A stretch of 64,000 bases of DNA from assembly GCA_947629175.1 (NCBI GenBank), contig CANRCT010000012.1, forward strand, positions 1 to 64,000, in the 5' to 3' direction. Shown piece after piece: positions 32,763 to 40,116 of the stretch; the first letter of the stretch is position 1; each line of letters opens with the position of its first letter. Position numbers and translations under genes: made by a program. The notes under the pieces were generated by a model. That model ran no database searches. It saw only the letters and a list, made by a program, of their open reading frames with translations, and was not told the DNA's origin. The stretch is from an uncultured Muribaculaceae bacterium (GTDB lineage: Bacteria; Bacteroidota; Bacteroidia; Bacteroidales; Muribaculaceae).

Positions 32763-34091
32763 TTATCTTTTCAATAGGCCTATCGCCTTATCAAGTTGTG
32801 AGTCAGTATTATTTAATAAATCTTCAATAGTGTACTCAACAACTATATCGGGGATTATACCTGTTTCAATGATACTTGAACCGTCTGGATTAAAATACGC
32901 CCATGTTGACAAACCATAACTATAACCGCCAGGCAAATCAAAGTAGCGTGGGTGTGAAATAACCCCAACAGTGTGTGAACCGACTATTTTAGCCAAACCG
33001 AGATTTTTCATAGTGACAGCAAAGTCTTCTGCTGCAGAACCTGTATATCCATCTGTAAGTATTATTACAGGACATTTTATTTTTAAGGAATCTGGAATTT
33101 GACTAAAATAACTTCCACCAGTCCTGACTACTTCCATAGCTGTTTCTGTGGCAAAATCTTTTAGTTGAGGTATTTGACTGCCATATTCTTGAAAAGCACT
33201 GTTAGCAACTCGGCATCTTATAATAAGTGCAGCGTTTTGGTCTTTATCCGCAGGAGCGATATAATCGAAAATTGCAGGATTCCAACACTCGTCAGTGCCG
33301 CCACGGTTACCGCGGATGTCAAAGATTACTCCTCTTGAATTTCGGAATGACGGCAGATTTTCGCTGAACACGTTGTTCACATCATCCGGTTTAGTGAAAG
33401 TAGCCATACGCATATAGGCTATATTGTCCGGCAGATTTTCTATATAAGCAACTCTTTTATCGAGTGTCTTCCCCCACTCATAGGATTCCAACGCCTGTGG
33501 CTCTACGCGCTTAAGGGTAAGTGTCTCAGTTTTATGTTTTGGCGTGATGAATTCCAATTTTACGTCCGAGCCTAAATCCCCATTTAGGAACATATCCAGC
33601 GATTTACGAAATTTCCATTCATTGTTAGCTGCTGACACATAGGGATATATGTTAGCCTCAAGGAAATCTGCAACTGACACATCATCAATTTTTACAAGTT
33701 GGCTACCGATGGGAATCTTCTTGATAAATTGTTTGCCAATATTCTTAACAAACACCTGATTGTCTAATCCGATAAATTGAATGGGAACAGTAGCGGAGGG
33801 AGCTTCTGCGAAAAAGCGAGTGTGAGCGTCACCGAACTGAGCAAGAAACTCGGTCATCAGTAGTGAAAAATCTTGTTCACTTTTGGCGTTCATTATCCTT
33901 GGTAAGAAAGTTTTAAACAAACTATCCGGATTAGCCTGTTCAAAATGTTGTGGGAACGCAAAGTTATCACGCACATTTCGCCAAACAGTTGATAGAATAT
34001 ACAACCTATCTTCGGGGCTTGTTTCTGCTTTTACGAGAGGAACAGCCAACAAACTGATGAGAAAACAAAAAAAGCTAAGTATTTTCTTCAT
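32763..34091 (-). CDS. S41-family (C-terminal processing type) peptidase, exported
   Basis: A 442-residue protein with a signal peptide (KILSFFCFLISLLAVPLVKA, cut near residue 22). The S41 protease core is recognisable: GVIFDIRGNRGGTD near 265, and the catalytic serine in GYTGSAAEDFA near 350, followed by a conserved lysine/glycine segment (GLAKIVGSHTVG). A degenerate PDZ-like domain (about 110-150, QFIKKIPIGSQLVKIDD) lies before it. It is probably periplasmic or a surface enzyme that cleaves peptides or proteins. It is the last gene of IME2 and oriented opposite to the mob genes, as cargo often is. A long leader with a large palindrome precedes it. Confidence 0.88.
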   Translation of the reverse strand: MKKILSFFCFLISLLAVPLVKAETSPEDRLYILSTVWRNVRDNFAFPQHFEQANPDSLFKTFLPRIMNAKSEQDFSLLMTEFLAQFGDAHTRFFAEAPSATVPIQFIGLDNQVFVKNIGKQFIKKIPIGSQLVKIDDVSVADFLEANIYPYVSAANNEWKFRKSLDMFLNGDLGSDVKLEFITPKHKTETLTLKRVEPQALESYEWGKTLDKRVAYIENLPDNIAYMRMATFTKPDDVNNVFSENLPSFRNSRGVIFDIRGNRGGTDECWNPAIFDYIAPADKDQNAALIIRCRVANSAFQEYGSQIPQLKDFATETAMEVVRTGGSYFSQIPDSLKIKCPVIILTDGYTGSAAEDFAVTMKNLGLAKIVGSHTVGVISHPRYFDLPGGYSYGLSTWAYFNPDGSSIIETGIIPDIVVEYTIEDLLNNTDSQLDKAIGLLKR

Positions 34092-34160
34092 ATTTTATAA
34101 AGTCTCATTGGCTCTTTGAGAGTAGTAACAAAAGAAAACGTGAGCCAACTATGCCACGTC

Positions 34161-34281
34161 GTAGTTTGAAGGTCGTAGGAAACCATTTGCACAGATGTAA
34201 CAATAGCAGCCCACGCTATGCGCGTGAGAACCACTATGCTATCCTTGTGCGGTTTTTGAATTTCCTACGTTCTCAAACTAC
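34161..34281 (-). promoter_or_regulatory. Large interrupted palindrome in the S41 peptidase leader
   Basis: Left arm GTAGTTTGA (34161-34169) and CGTAGGAAA (34174-34182); right arm TTTCCTACG (34261-34269) and TCAAACTAC (34273-34281). Each arm has two 9-mers with an unpaired spacer of 3-4 nt. The 78-nt loop contains a smaller CACG/CGTG pairing. It lies between a -7 box at 34346-34353 and the gene start at 34091, so it would fold in the mRNA leader. Confidence 0.6.
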
Positions 34282-34345
34282 AAGATAAGCATAACGCTTC
34301 TTATTTTTCCAAAATGTAGCGGACCGACCGCTGTCAATCCGATTA

Positions 34346-34353
34346 CAAAGTTA
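34346..34353 (-). promoter_or_regulatory. -7 box upstream of the S41 peptidase leader
   Basis: TAACTTTG on the minus strand; it would give a leader of about 250 nt including the palindrome. No good -33 element is seen. Confidence 0.5.
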
Positions 34354-34489
34354 GTGCTTTATTCTCAATGTAAGGCTATCTAACCTCTTGAATTATCAGC
34401 AAAAGAGCGAAAAAGAATCGAATTAAATAAAATGAACGGCTACTAAAAATTGCTAAACTATTCATTTGGAATGGCTCAATTTTCGCCGA

Positions 34490-34508
34490 TAGTACACGTT
34501 TAGTACAC
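34490..34508 (+). repeat. Integrase arm-type sites, right end of IME2
   Basis: TAGTACAC at 34490-34497 and 34501-34508, 11 bp apart, 51 bp inside attR. Same motif, spacing and orientation as 24860-24878. Confidence 0.75.
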
Positions 34509-34519
34509 GTTATAAAAGA

Positions 34520-34557
34520 AATAATGACTGATAATTAGATGATTATCAGTCATTATT
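34520..34557 (-). terminator. tRNA-Leu terminator supplied by the IME2 end
   Basis: A perfect 16-bp stem (34520-34535 with 34542-34557, 6-nt loop) follows the tRNA 3' end by 2 bp on the minus strand and is followed by TTCTTTTAT. It lies inside the element, between the tRNA and the arm sites. At the other end, beside attL, a similar hairpin (about 24700-24724) is probably the original tRNA terminator. Confidence 0.75.
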
Positions 34558-34558
34558 T

Positions 34559-34575
34559 GTACCCGGACCCGGGAT
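34559..34575. repeat. attR of IME2 inside tRNA-Leu
   Basis: The 17-bp repeat shared with 24731-24747; here it overlaps the acceptor and T-arm end of the tRNA gene, so the tRNA is rebuilt after integration. Confidence 0.88.
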
Positions 34576-34641
34576 CGAACCGGGATGGATCGCTCCAACG
34601 GTGTTTGAGACCGTCGCGTCTACCGATTCCGCCATCCGGGC
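34560..34641 (-). tRNA. tRNA-Leu (anticodon CAA)
   Basis: The minus strand reads GCCCGGATGGCGGAATCGG onward and ends TCCGGGTA. An acceptor stem, a D arm with GG, an anticodon stem ACGGT/ACCGT with loop CTCAAAC (anticodon CAA), a variable arm and a T arm with GGTTCGATCCC are all visible. It is 82 nt without CCA. The first base pair is G-U rather than G-C, perhaps because the 3' end now comes from the element. The gene is the attachment site of IME2. Confidence 0.95.
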
Positions 34642-34751
34642 GTCGTGTCGCGCATTTATATGCGCTGTGAAACCGTCGGCAAAGTTACGCAAGTTTCGCC
34701 ACTTGGCCAAAAAATCCGAAAAATTTCATCGGCAGTGACTGAAATAATGGT

Positions 34752-34759
34752 TAAATTTG
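34752..34759 (+). promoter_or_regulatory. -7 box upstream of metY
   Basis: TAAATTTG, matching TAnnTTTG, about 95 bp before the metY start. Confidence 0.45.
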
Positions 34760-34854
34760 CGGCTTGAACAAAAGTGCGTCCGGATTGAGTAAGATTTAAG
34801 TCGGAATAAGTGCAAGATCCGGTCAGACTTAAAAACATAAACCGAATTAGCAGT

Positions 34855-36144
34855 ATGGAAAAAGAGAGCCGACATATCGGCACGATGTGCGTGCAGGAGG
34901 GGTGGAAACCGTCGAAAGGGGAGCCCCGCGTAGTGCCCGTTTACCAGAGCACAACTTTCAAATATGACGACAGCGAGCAGATGGCCCGGCTGTTTGATCT
35001 GGAGGACGCCGGATATTTCTACACGCGCCTGCAGAATCCCACCAACGATGCCGTGGCGGCCAAGATTGCCGCGCTCGAAGGTGGCGTAGGAGCCGTGCTG
35101 ACTTCGAGCGGCCAGGCGGCCAACTTCTTCGCGGCATTCAATATATGCGAGGCCGGATCGCATATCGTCAGCTCGTCGGCAGTCTACGGCGGCACGTTCA
35201 ATCTTTTCGCAGTCACGATGAAGAAGATGGGTATCGAGGTGACATTCGTCGATCCGAAAGCTTCGGAAGAGGAGTTGGCGGCGGCATTCAGGCCGGAGAC
35301 CCGCATGATGTTCGGCGAGACGGTGTCGAATCCGTCGCTCGACGTGCTCGACATCGAGAAATTCGCCCGTGTAGCACATGCCCACGGCGTGCCGCTGATT
35401 GTCGACAATACATTCCCGACACCTGTCAACTGCCGTCCCTTTGAATGGGGAGCCGACATAGTGACCCATTCCACCACAAAATACATGGACGGACACGCCA
35501 CGAGCGTGGGCGGGGCAGTGGTCGACAGCGGACGCTTCGACTGGGAGGCGCATGCCGACAAGTTCCCCGGCCTGACCACTCCCGACGAGTCATATCACGG
35601 CCTGACATATACGAAAACTTTCGGACCGATGGCCTATCTTACCAAACTGACGGCCCAGCTGATGCGTGATCTGGGCGCCACGCCGTCGCCCCACAACTCG
35701 TTCCTGCTCAACATCGGCCTTGAATCGCTACATCTGCGCATGCCGCGCCACTGCCAGAACGCCCTAAAGGTGGCCGCGTGGCTCGAACAGGAACCGCGGA
35801 TCGCGTGGGTCAACTATGCCGATCTGCCTTCCAATCCGCAGCACGCGCTGGCCGAAAAATATATGCCGGGCGGAACGTGCGGAGTGATATCGTTCGGCGT
35901 CAAGGGTGACCGCGAGACCGCCATCCGCTTCATGGATGCGCTGAAATTCATCGCCATCGTCACTCATGTGGCCGATGCGCGCACGTGTGTGCTTCATCCT
36001 GCCAGCCATACCCACCGGCAGCTCTCCGACGAGCAGCTTGAGGCGGCCGGAGTGCGCCCCGACCTGATACGCCTGTCGGTAGGCATCGAGGATGCCGACG
36101 ACATAATAGCCGATCTCCGTCAGGCTCTTGATCAGGCGTTGTAA
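34855..36144 (+). CDS. metY: O-acetylhomoserine sulfhydrylase (aminocarboxypropyltransferase)
   Basis: A 429-residue PLP enzyme of the Cys/Met metabolism family. It would join O-acetylhomoserine with sulfide to give homocysteine for methionine synthesis. The start at 34855 (MEKESRHIGT) was chosen over an ATG at 34810 because family proteins begin a few residues before TxCVQ. Visible are VYQSTTF, YTRLQNPTND, the STTKYMDGHA motif with the PLP lysine, and a long C-terminal domain ending LIRLSVGIED. The length fits MetY, which is longer than MetB. Its stop overlaps the 3' end of the convergent acyl-CoA synthetase gene by 13 bp. Confidence 0.92.
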   Translation: MEKESRHIGTMCVQEGWKPSKGEPRVVPVYQSTTFKYDDSEQMARLFDLEDAGYFYTRLQNPTNDAVAAKIAALEGGVGAVLTSSGQAANFFAAFNICEAGSHIVSSSAVYGGTFNLFAVTMKKMGIEVTFVDPKASEEELAAAFRPETRMMFGETVSNPSLDVLDIEKFARVAHAHGVPLIVDNTFPTPVNCRPFEWGADIVTHSTTKYMDGHATSVGGAVVDSGRFDWEAHADKFPGLTTPDESYHGLTYTKTFGPMAYLTKLTAQLMRDLGATPSPHNSFLLNIGLESLHLRMPRHCQNALKVAAWLEQEPRIAWVNYADLPSNPQHALAEKYMPGGTCGVISFGVKGDRETAIRFMDALKFIAIVTHVADARTCVLHPASHTHRQLSDEQLEAAGVRPDLIRLSVGIEDADDIIADLRQALDQAL

Positions 36145-37796
36145 AGATATCGCTTGATCGACCGCTTGGGGGTCTTCTCGAACTCGTTGGCTATAAGCTG
36201 TATGCGGTCGATGCGTTCGTAGGGGGCCACCAAGCGGTTGAGCTGCTGGGTCACCTTCTCCATGATTTCGGGGAGCATCGCAGCCGTCACTCCGCGGCGG
36301 TCCATCGCCTCGTAATCGGGATAGACGAGGGCTATCAGCCGCTTGCCGCGCTCCACCACGAGGCTTTCGGCCACGAAAGGCATATTGTTGAGCTTCGCTT
36401 CGATCTCTTCGGGGTAGATGTTCTGTCCGTTGGCCGATAGGATCATGGTCTTGTAGCGTCCCTTGATGAAGATCGTGCCGTCGGAGCTGACCGTGCCCAT
36501 GTCGCCGGTATGGAGCCATCCCTCGCTGTCGAGCACAGCCTCCGTCGCCTCGGGATTCTTGTAATATCCCTTCATGACGTTCTGGCCGCGGACGCATATC
36601 TCGCCGGGGATTTCCGACGGACGGTCGCTGGTCACCTTCACCTCCATCACGGGCAGTATGCGTCCCGACGAGCCGGGTATGAAATCCTGCCATGGAGTAT
36701 AGCTGATAAGGGGGCCGCACTCCGTCATGCCGTAACCCACAGTGAAACGGAATTTTATACGGTGGAGAAACTCCTCCACCTCATGATTGAGCGGAGCGCC
36801 GCCGGCTATCACCTCCTCGAAGGCGCCCCCGAATGCGTCGGTCAGCTTGGCGCGGATCTTGGAGTAGACCGTGCGGTTGAGGAGCGGCAGAGCCATAAGC
36901 CGTTTCATCGACGGCTTGGATATGACGGGCAATATCTGGTTGCGGTAGATTTTCTCCAGAATGAGCGGTACGCACAGGATAAGGTTGGGCCTCACTTCGC
37001 CGAGAGCTTTCAGAAGAGCCTTGGGCGAGGGAAGCTTGCCGAAAAGAGTGATGTGGGTGCCGACGGCGAGCGGCACGAGCATGTCGAACGCGCAGCCGTA
37101 GGCGTGGGCCAGCGGGAGGAACGACAGGCAGCGCGACTCCCGGTAGTGGAGCTTCGAGCGCATGCCGAACACCACGTTGCCCACCAGGTTGCTGTGGGTC
37201 AGCATCACCCCTTTGGAGAAGCCGGTGGTGCCTGAAGTATAGTTTATCTCCGCGATCGACTCCTTTGCCATTACGGGATAGTCGATATCGCTCCGGCCGA
37301 ACCCTTTGGGGTAGCTGTTGGCGAATTCCTTCCGCAGCCGGCCTATCGCTCTGATGGCGCGGCCGGAATTATCGGGGTGTTCGGCAAGTACTTTTGCGTC
37401 GTCGAGGCTCATGGCCACTTTGATGCGGTGGAGCTTCTCGAATTCGATATTCTCCCATATCGAATCGCTGACGAAGAGCATCACGGAGTCGCTGTGGTTG
37501 ATGATATGCTGCGCGTCCTGAACGTTGAAATCCTGCAGTATCGGTACGATCGCAGCCCCGTATGTGACGGTAGCCATATATGTGACGATCCATGATATGG
37601 TGTTTTTGCCGAGAAGCGCTATCTTGTCGCCCGGCTTTACTCCGCAGTCGCGGAAGAAAAGGTGAGTGCTGGCTATGCGTTCGGCAAGCTGTCCGTAAGT
37701 GAGCGCGTCGCCCGAAGTGTAGTCGCTTACAGCCGGCAGGTCCCAGTTGTCGCGGAAGCTGCGGGCATAAATCTGCAATAGGTTTTCGTCGTACAT
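36132..37796 (-). CDS. AMP-binding long-chain acyl-CoA synthetase (FadD-like)
   Basis: A 554-residue member of the adenylate-forming family. It would activate fatty acids to acyl-CoA with ATP. The phosphate-binding motif YTSGTTGFSKG is near residue 190, GYGMTECGP near 358, the WLHTGDMG motif near 428, GRYKTMILSANGQNIYP near 448, and the catalytic-lysine region KTPKRSIKR near the C terminus. A substrate range beyond long-chain fatty acids cannot be excluded. The gene follows xseB by 96 bp and converges on metY. Confidence 0.88.
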   Translation of the reverse strand: MYDENLLQIYARSFRDNWDLPAVSDYTSGDALTYGQLAERIASTHLFFRDCGVKPGDKIALLGKNTISWIVTYMATVTYGAAIVPILQDFNVQDAQHIINHSDSVMLFVSDSIWENIEFEKLHRIKVAMSLDDAKVLAEHPDNSGRAIRAIGRLRKEFANSYPKGFGRSDIDYPVMAKESIAEINYTSGTTGFSKGVMLTHSNLVGNVVFGMRSKLHYRESRCLSFLPLAHAYGCAFDMLVPLAVGTHITLFGKLPSPKALLKALGEVRPNLILCVPLILEKIYRNQILPVISKPSMKRLMALPLLNRTVYSKIRAKLTDAFGGAFEEVIAGGAPLNHEVEEFLHRIKFRFTVGYGMTECGPLISYTPWQDFIPGSSGRILPVMEVKVTSDRPSEIPGEICVRGQNVMKGYYKNPEATEAVLDSEGWLHTGDMGTVSSDGTIFIKGRYKTMILSANGQNIYPEEIEAKLNNMPFVAESLVVERGKRLIALVYPDYEAMDRRGVTAAMLPEIMEKVTQQLNRLVAPYERIDRIQLIANEFEKTPKRSIKRYLYNA

Positions 37797-37892
37797 AGTT
37801 ATGGCTGTCGGGTTTTATGGAGAGTTCCTGTGATAATTACAACGGCTCTGTTGCCATGATGGTTCGTTGCGCGTCAGCGTGACGTGAGCCGG

Positions 37893-38111
37893 TCAGTTGC
37901 TTTCCAGCCCTTCGAGGATGGAGCGGAGCTCCTCATCGGTGGCCGTGAGGCGTGTGCGGCATTCGCGCAGCAGCTCTGTGGCGCGTCGCGTGTAGGCGGT
38001 CAGGCGGTCGATGTCGCACGAATCGCTCTGCATGGTGCGCAATATGGAGTCGAGTTCGTTTATTGCCTGGGTATATGTCAGTTCGTTGACGGGTTTAGGC
38101 TGGTTTTCCAT
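37893..38111 (-). CDS. xseB: Exodeoxyribonuclease VII small subunit
   Basis: A 72-residue protein with the XseB pattern: LTYTQAINELDSILRTMQSDSCDIDRL, then a second helix (ATELLRECRTRLTATDEEL). It forms the complex with XseA that degrades single-stranded DNA from both ends. It starts 32 bp after the xseA stop in the same operon. Confidence 0.93.
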   Translation of the reverse strand: MENQPKPVNELTYTQAINELDSILRTMQSDSCDIDRLTAYTRRATELLRECRTRLTATDEELRSILEGLESN

Positions 38112-38143
38112 TGTAAGGCGTTCGATTTGATTATGTGATTGTG

Positions 38144-39472
38144 TTACTTGACTGTCGACATTACATGTCCGTCAGCCACTATTGTCTCTATTGTGGTTCC
38201 CGAAGGCATCTCTTCCACTGATTTCACAGCATGGCCCCCTATGCGGGTTATCGAATAACCGCGGCGCAGTGTGGCCATCGGCGACAGGGCGTCGAGCAGC
38301 GCGCCGGAAGCATCGATCTGCCGGCGCGAACGGTCGATGGCGTTGCGAGCCGCGGTGGCTATCTTTTCGCCTTTCGACGCGAGCCGGGCCGTCTCAGGGG
38401 CAGTGCGTGAGGTCGCGGCGCCCGCGAGCTGCAGGGCGCGTGAGGCGAGCCTCGACAGGCCGCGCTCTATGGCCGCTTTGGGCGCATGCGGAAGCTGGCC
38501 CTCGATATATGCGAGCTGCGCGCGGCAGCCGCTGATACGGTCGGTGACGCTCTGCAGTATTTCGGCTCCCGTGCGGCGCAGTGCGTCGAGAAGCGCCTGT
38601 GCCTGTCCTACGAGCCATTCGGCTGCAGCCGTCGGGGTCTTTACGCGCATAGCCGCCACGTAGTCGAGCACTGTAACGTCGCGCTCGTGGCCTATGCCTA
38701 CGATCACCGGAAGCGGGAACTGCGCCACGTTGGCGGCCAGATCGTAGTTGTCGAATGATATCAGGTCGCTGGTGGCGCCTCCGCCGCGGATTATCACCAC
38801 GCAGTCCCATTCCAGTTCGTCGGCGGCGATGCGTTCGAGAGCGCCGATGACTGACCGGGCGGTGTGTTCGCCCTGCATCACGGCTTCAAACAGTTTCACC
38901 CTGAAGCGGAACCGCTGCGTGTTGGCATACAGCTGATGACGGAAATCGCCGTAGCCGGCGGCGCCGCGTGCGGAGATCACGGCTATGTTAAGCGCTGGAG
39001 CCGGCCATGGGATACGCTTGTTCATCTCGGCGATCCCTTCGCGCGTCAGCCGCTGGAGTATCTCCCGGCGCCGACGCTCTACGTCGCCTACCGTATACGA
39101 CGGATCCACGTCGCTTATCACCAGCGACATGCCGTAAGCGCTGTGAAAGTTGACGCTGCCGCGCACAAGCAGTTTCATCCCTGTGGCCATGCGCTGCCCT
39201 GTGACAGCCGCAAACTTGCATTGCAGGCCGCTGAGCTGCGACGCCCAGATGATCGCTCTCAGGCGCGCTGTGACGGCCCCTGTGGCTTCGTTTTTCTCTA
39301 TCAGCTCCAGATAGCAGTGGCCGCCCGACGTGCGCATGTCGGAGGCCTCGGCCACGGTCCACACGTCGCGCAGCTCCGGCGTCGACAGCCGTCCGGATAT
39401 GCGTGCTGTGAGCGCGCCAAGGCTTATGGCGCTTTCTTCTGGCGCTGATGATGCGAAGGCCGGAGCGGTCAT
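38144..39472 (-). CDS. xseA: Exodeoxyribonuclease VII large subunit
   Basis: A 442-residue protein. The N-terminal OB fold (about 18-120) includes ISLGALTARISGRLS and GHCYLELIEK. The catalytic domain (about 130 onward) includes NIAVISARGAAGYGDF, VIIRGGGATSDLISFDN and PVIVGIGHERDVTVLDYVA, all typical of XseA. A helical region and a short C-terminal segment (LRRGYSITRIGG) complete it. It overlaps the DUF3256 gene by 4 bp (ATGA) and is followed by xseB. Confidence 0.95.
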   Translation of the reverse strand: MTAPAFASSAPEESAISLGALTARISGRLSTPELRDVWTVAEASDMRTSGGHCYLELIEKNEATGAVTARLRAIIWASQLSGLQCKFAAVTGQRMATGMKLLVRGSVNFHSAYGMSLVISDVDPSYTVGDVERRRREILQRLTREGIAEMNKRIPWPAPALNIAVISARGAAGYGDFRHQLYANTQRFRFRVKLFEAVMQGEHTARSVIGALERIAADELEWDCVVIIRGGGATSDLISFDNYDLAANVAQFPLPVIVGIGHERDVTVLDYVAAMRVKTPTAAAEWLVGQAQALLDALRRTGAEILQSVTDRISGCRAQLAYIEGQLPHAPKAAIERGLSRLASRALQLAGAATSRTAPETARLASKGEKIATAARNAIDRSRRQIDASGALLDALSPMATLRRGYSITRIGGHAVKSVEEMPSGTTIETIVADGHVMSTVK

Positions 39473-40113
39473 TTCTTAAGGGTGAATTTTTTGCCGTCCC
39501 ATTGATAATGCTGTTCGGGCAGCAGGCATGGAGCCACTATCTCATATAGGTCGGCCGACATGAACTGGCGTGTATTGTTGGTCAGTTTCAACACGGATGT
39601 CGACGGATCGTAGGTATAGCTTATGAGCAGAAAAGGCACGAGCGCCTCTACCTCGCCGATGTTCTCACGTCCTTTGTCGGTCAGCCATTGTTTCAGGGTG
39701 GGCCTGGTGAAGGCCGGCGCCGTGACGTCGGTCTGCCAGTCGGAGCTGTGTATGCTCATCTTGCTGTCGGGCGCCGGAGTGGCCACGGTGGAGATAAGCA
39801 TCAGCAGCGTGTCGCCCTTGGCGGTTGGCAGAAGATCGATCTCATAGTCGGATGACCCGGTCATTCTGAGGCTGATGCGCATCGGATCCAGACTTGTGAT
39901 GGCTGACTGGCCGTTCATGGCGTTGGCTGTGGTGTTGTTCATGCCGCTCGTGAAATAGTCGACCATGTCGAGCCGTGCATTGCGGTCGAGCAGAGGGAAG
40001 ACCTGTCGCGGAGCGTCCACGAAAGCTTTTGCTGCCGTAAGGGTCTGTGCGCCGGCTGCCACGCATGCGCCGGCAACGGCGGCCGCGAGGGCGAGATGTC
40101 GTAGGATTTTCAT
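39469..40113 (-). CDS. DUF3256 family exported protein
   Basis: A 214-residue protein with a signal peptide (ILRHLALAAAVAGACVAAGAQ, cut near residue 22). It fits DUF3256, a Bacteroidales-specific family of unknown function (AFVDAPRQVFPLLDRNARLDMVDYF at its start). It lies 3 bp after the helicase gene and overlaps xseA by 4 bp, so it is in the same transcript. The link to DNA or RNA metabolism is by position only. Confidence 0.82.
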   Translation of the reverse strand: MKILRHLALAAAVAGACVAAGAQTLTAAKAFVDAPRQVFPLLDRNARLDMVDYFTSGMNNTTANAMNGQSAITSLDPMRISLRMTGSSDYEIDLLPTAKGDTLLMLISTVATPAPDSKMSIHSSDWQTDVTAPAFTRPTLKQWLTDKGRENIGEVEALVPFLLISYTYDPSTSVLKLTNNTRQFMSADLYEIVAPCLLPEQHYQWDGKKFTLKK

Positions 40114-40116
40114 CGG

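Larger units (their letters stand above)
24731..34575. mobile_element. IME2: integrative mobilizable element in tRNA-Leu(CAA)
   Basis: About 9.8 kb bounded by a 17-bp direct repeat; the right copy lies in the 3' end of tRNA-Leu(CAA). Both ends also carry paired TAGTACAC boxes. The content is an integrase, a candidate sRNA, a GNAT toxin-antitoxin pair, an unknown two-gene unit, an HTH-DUF3987 module, an oriT-like region with a MobV relaxase, and an S41 peptidase. No tra genes are present, so transfer would need a helper element. All key functions look intact, in contrast to IME1. The segment at 27,180-28,200 is visibly AT-rich, suggesting cargo of separate origin. Confidence 0.9.

Noticed and set aside
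34161-34281. Possible integron attC site in the S41 peptidase leader
   Set aside because: The two-box arm layout resembles attC, but the outer boxes lack the RYYYAAC/GTTRRRY consensus and there is no integron integrase or cassette array.
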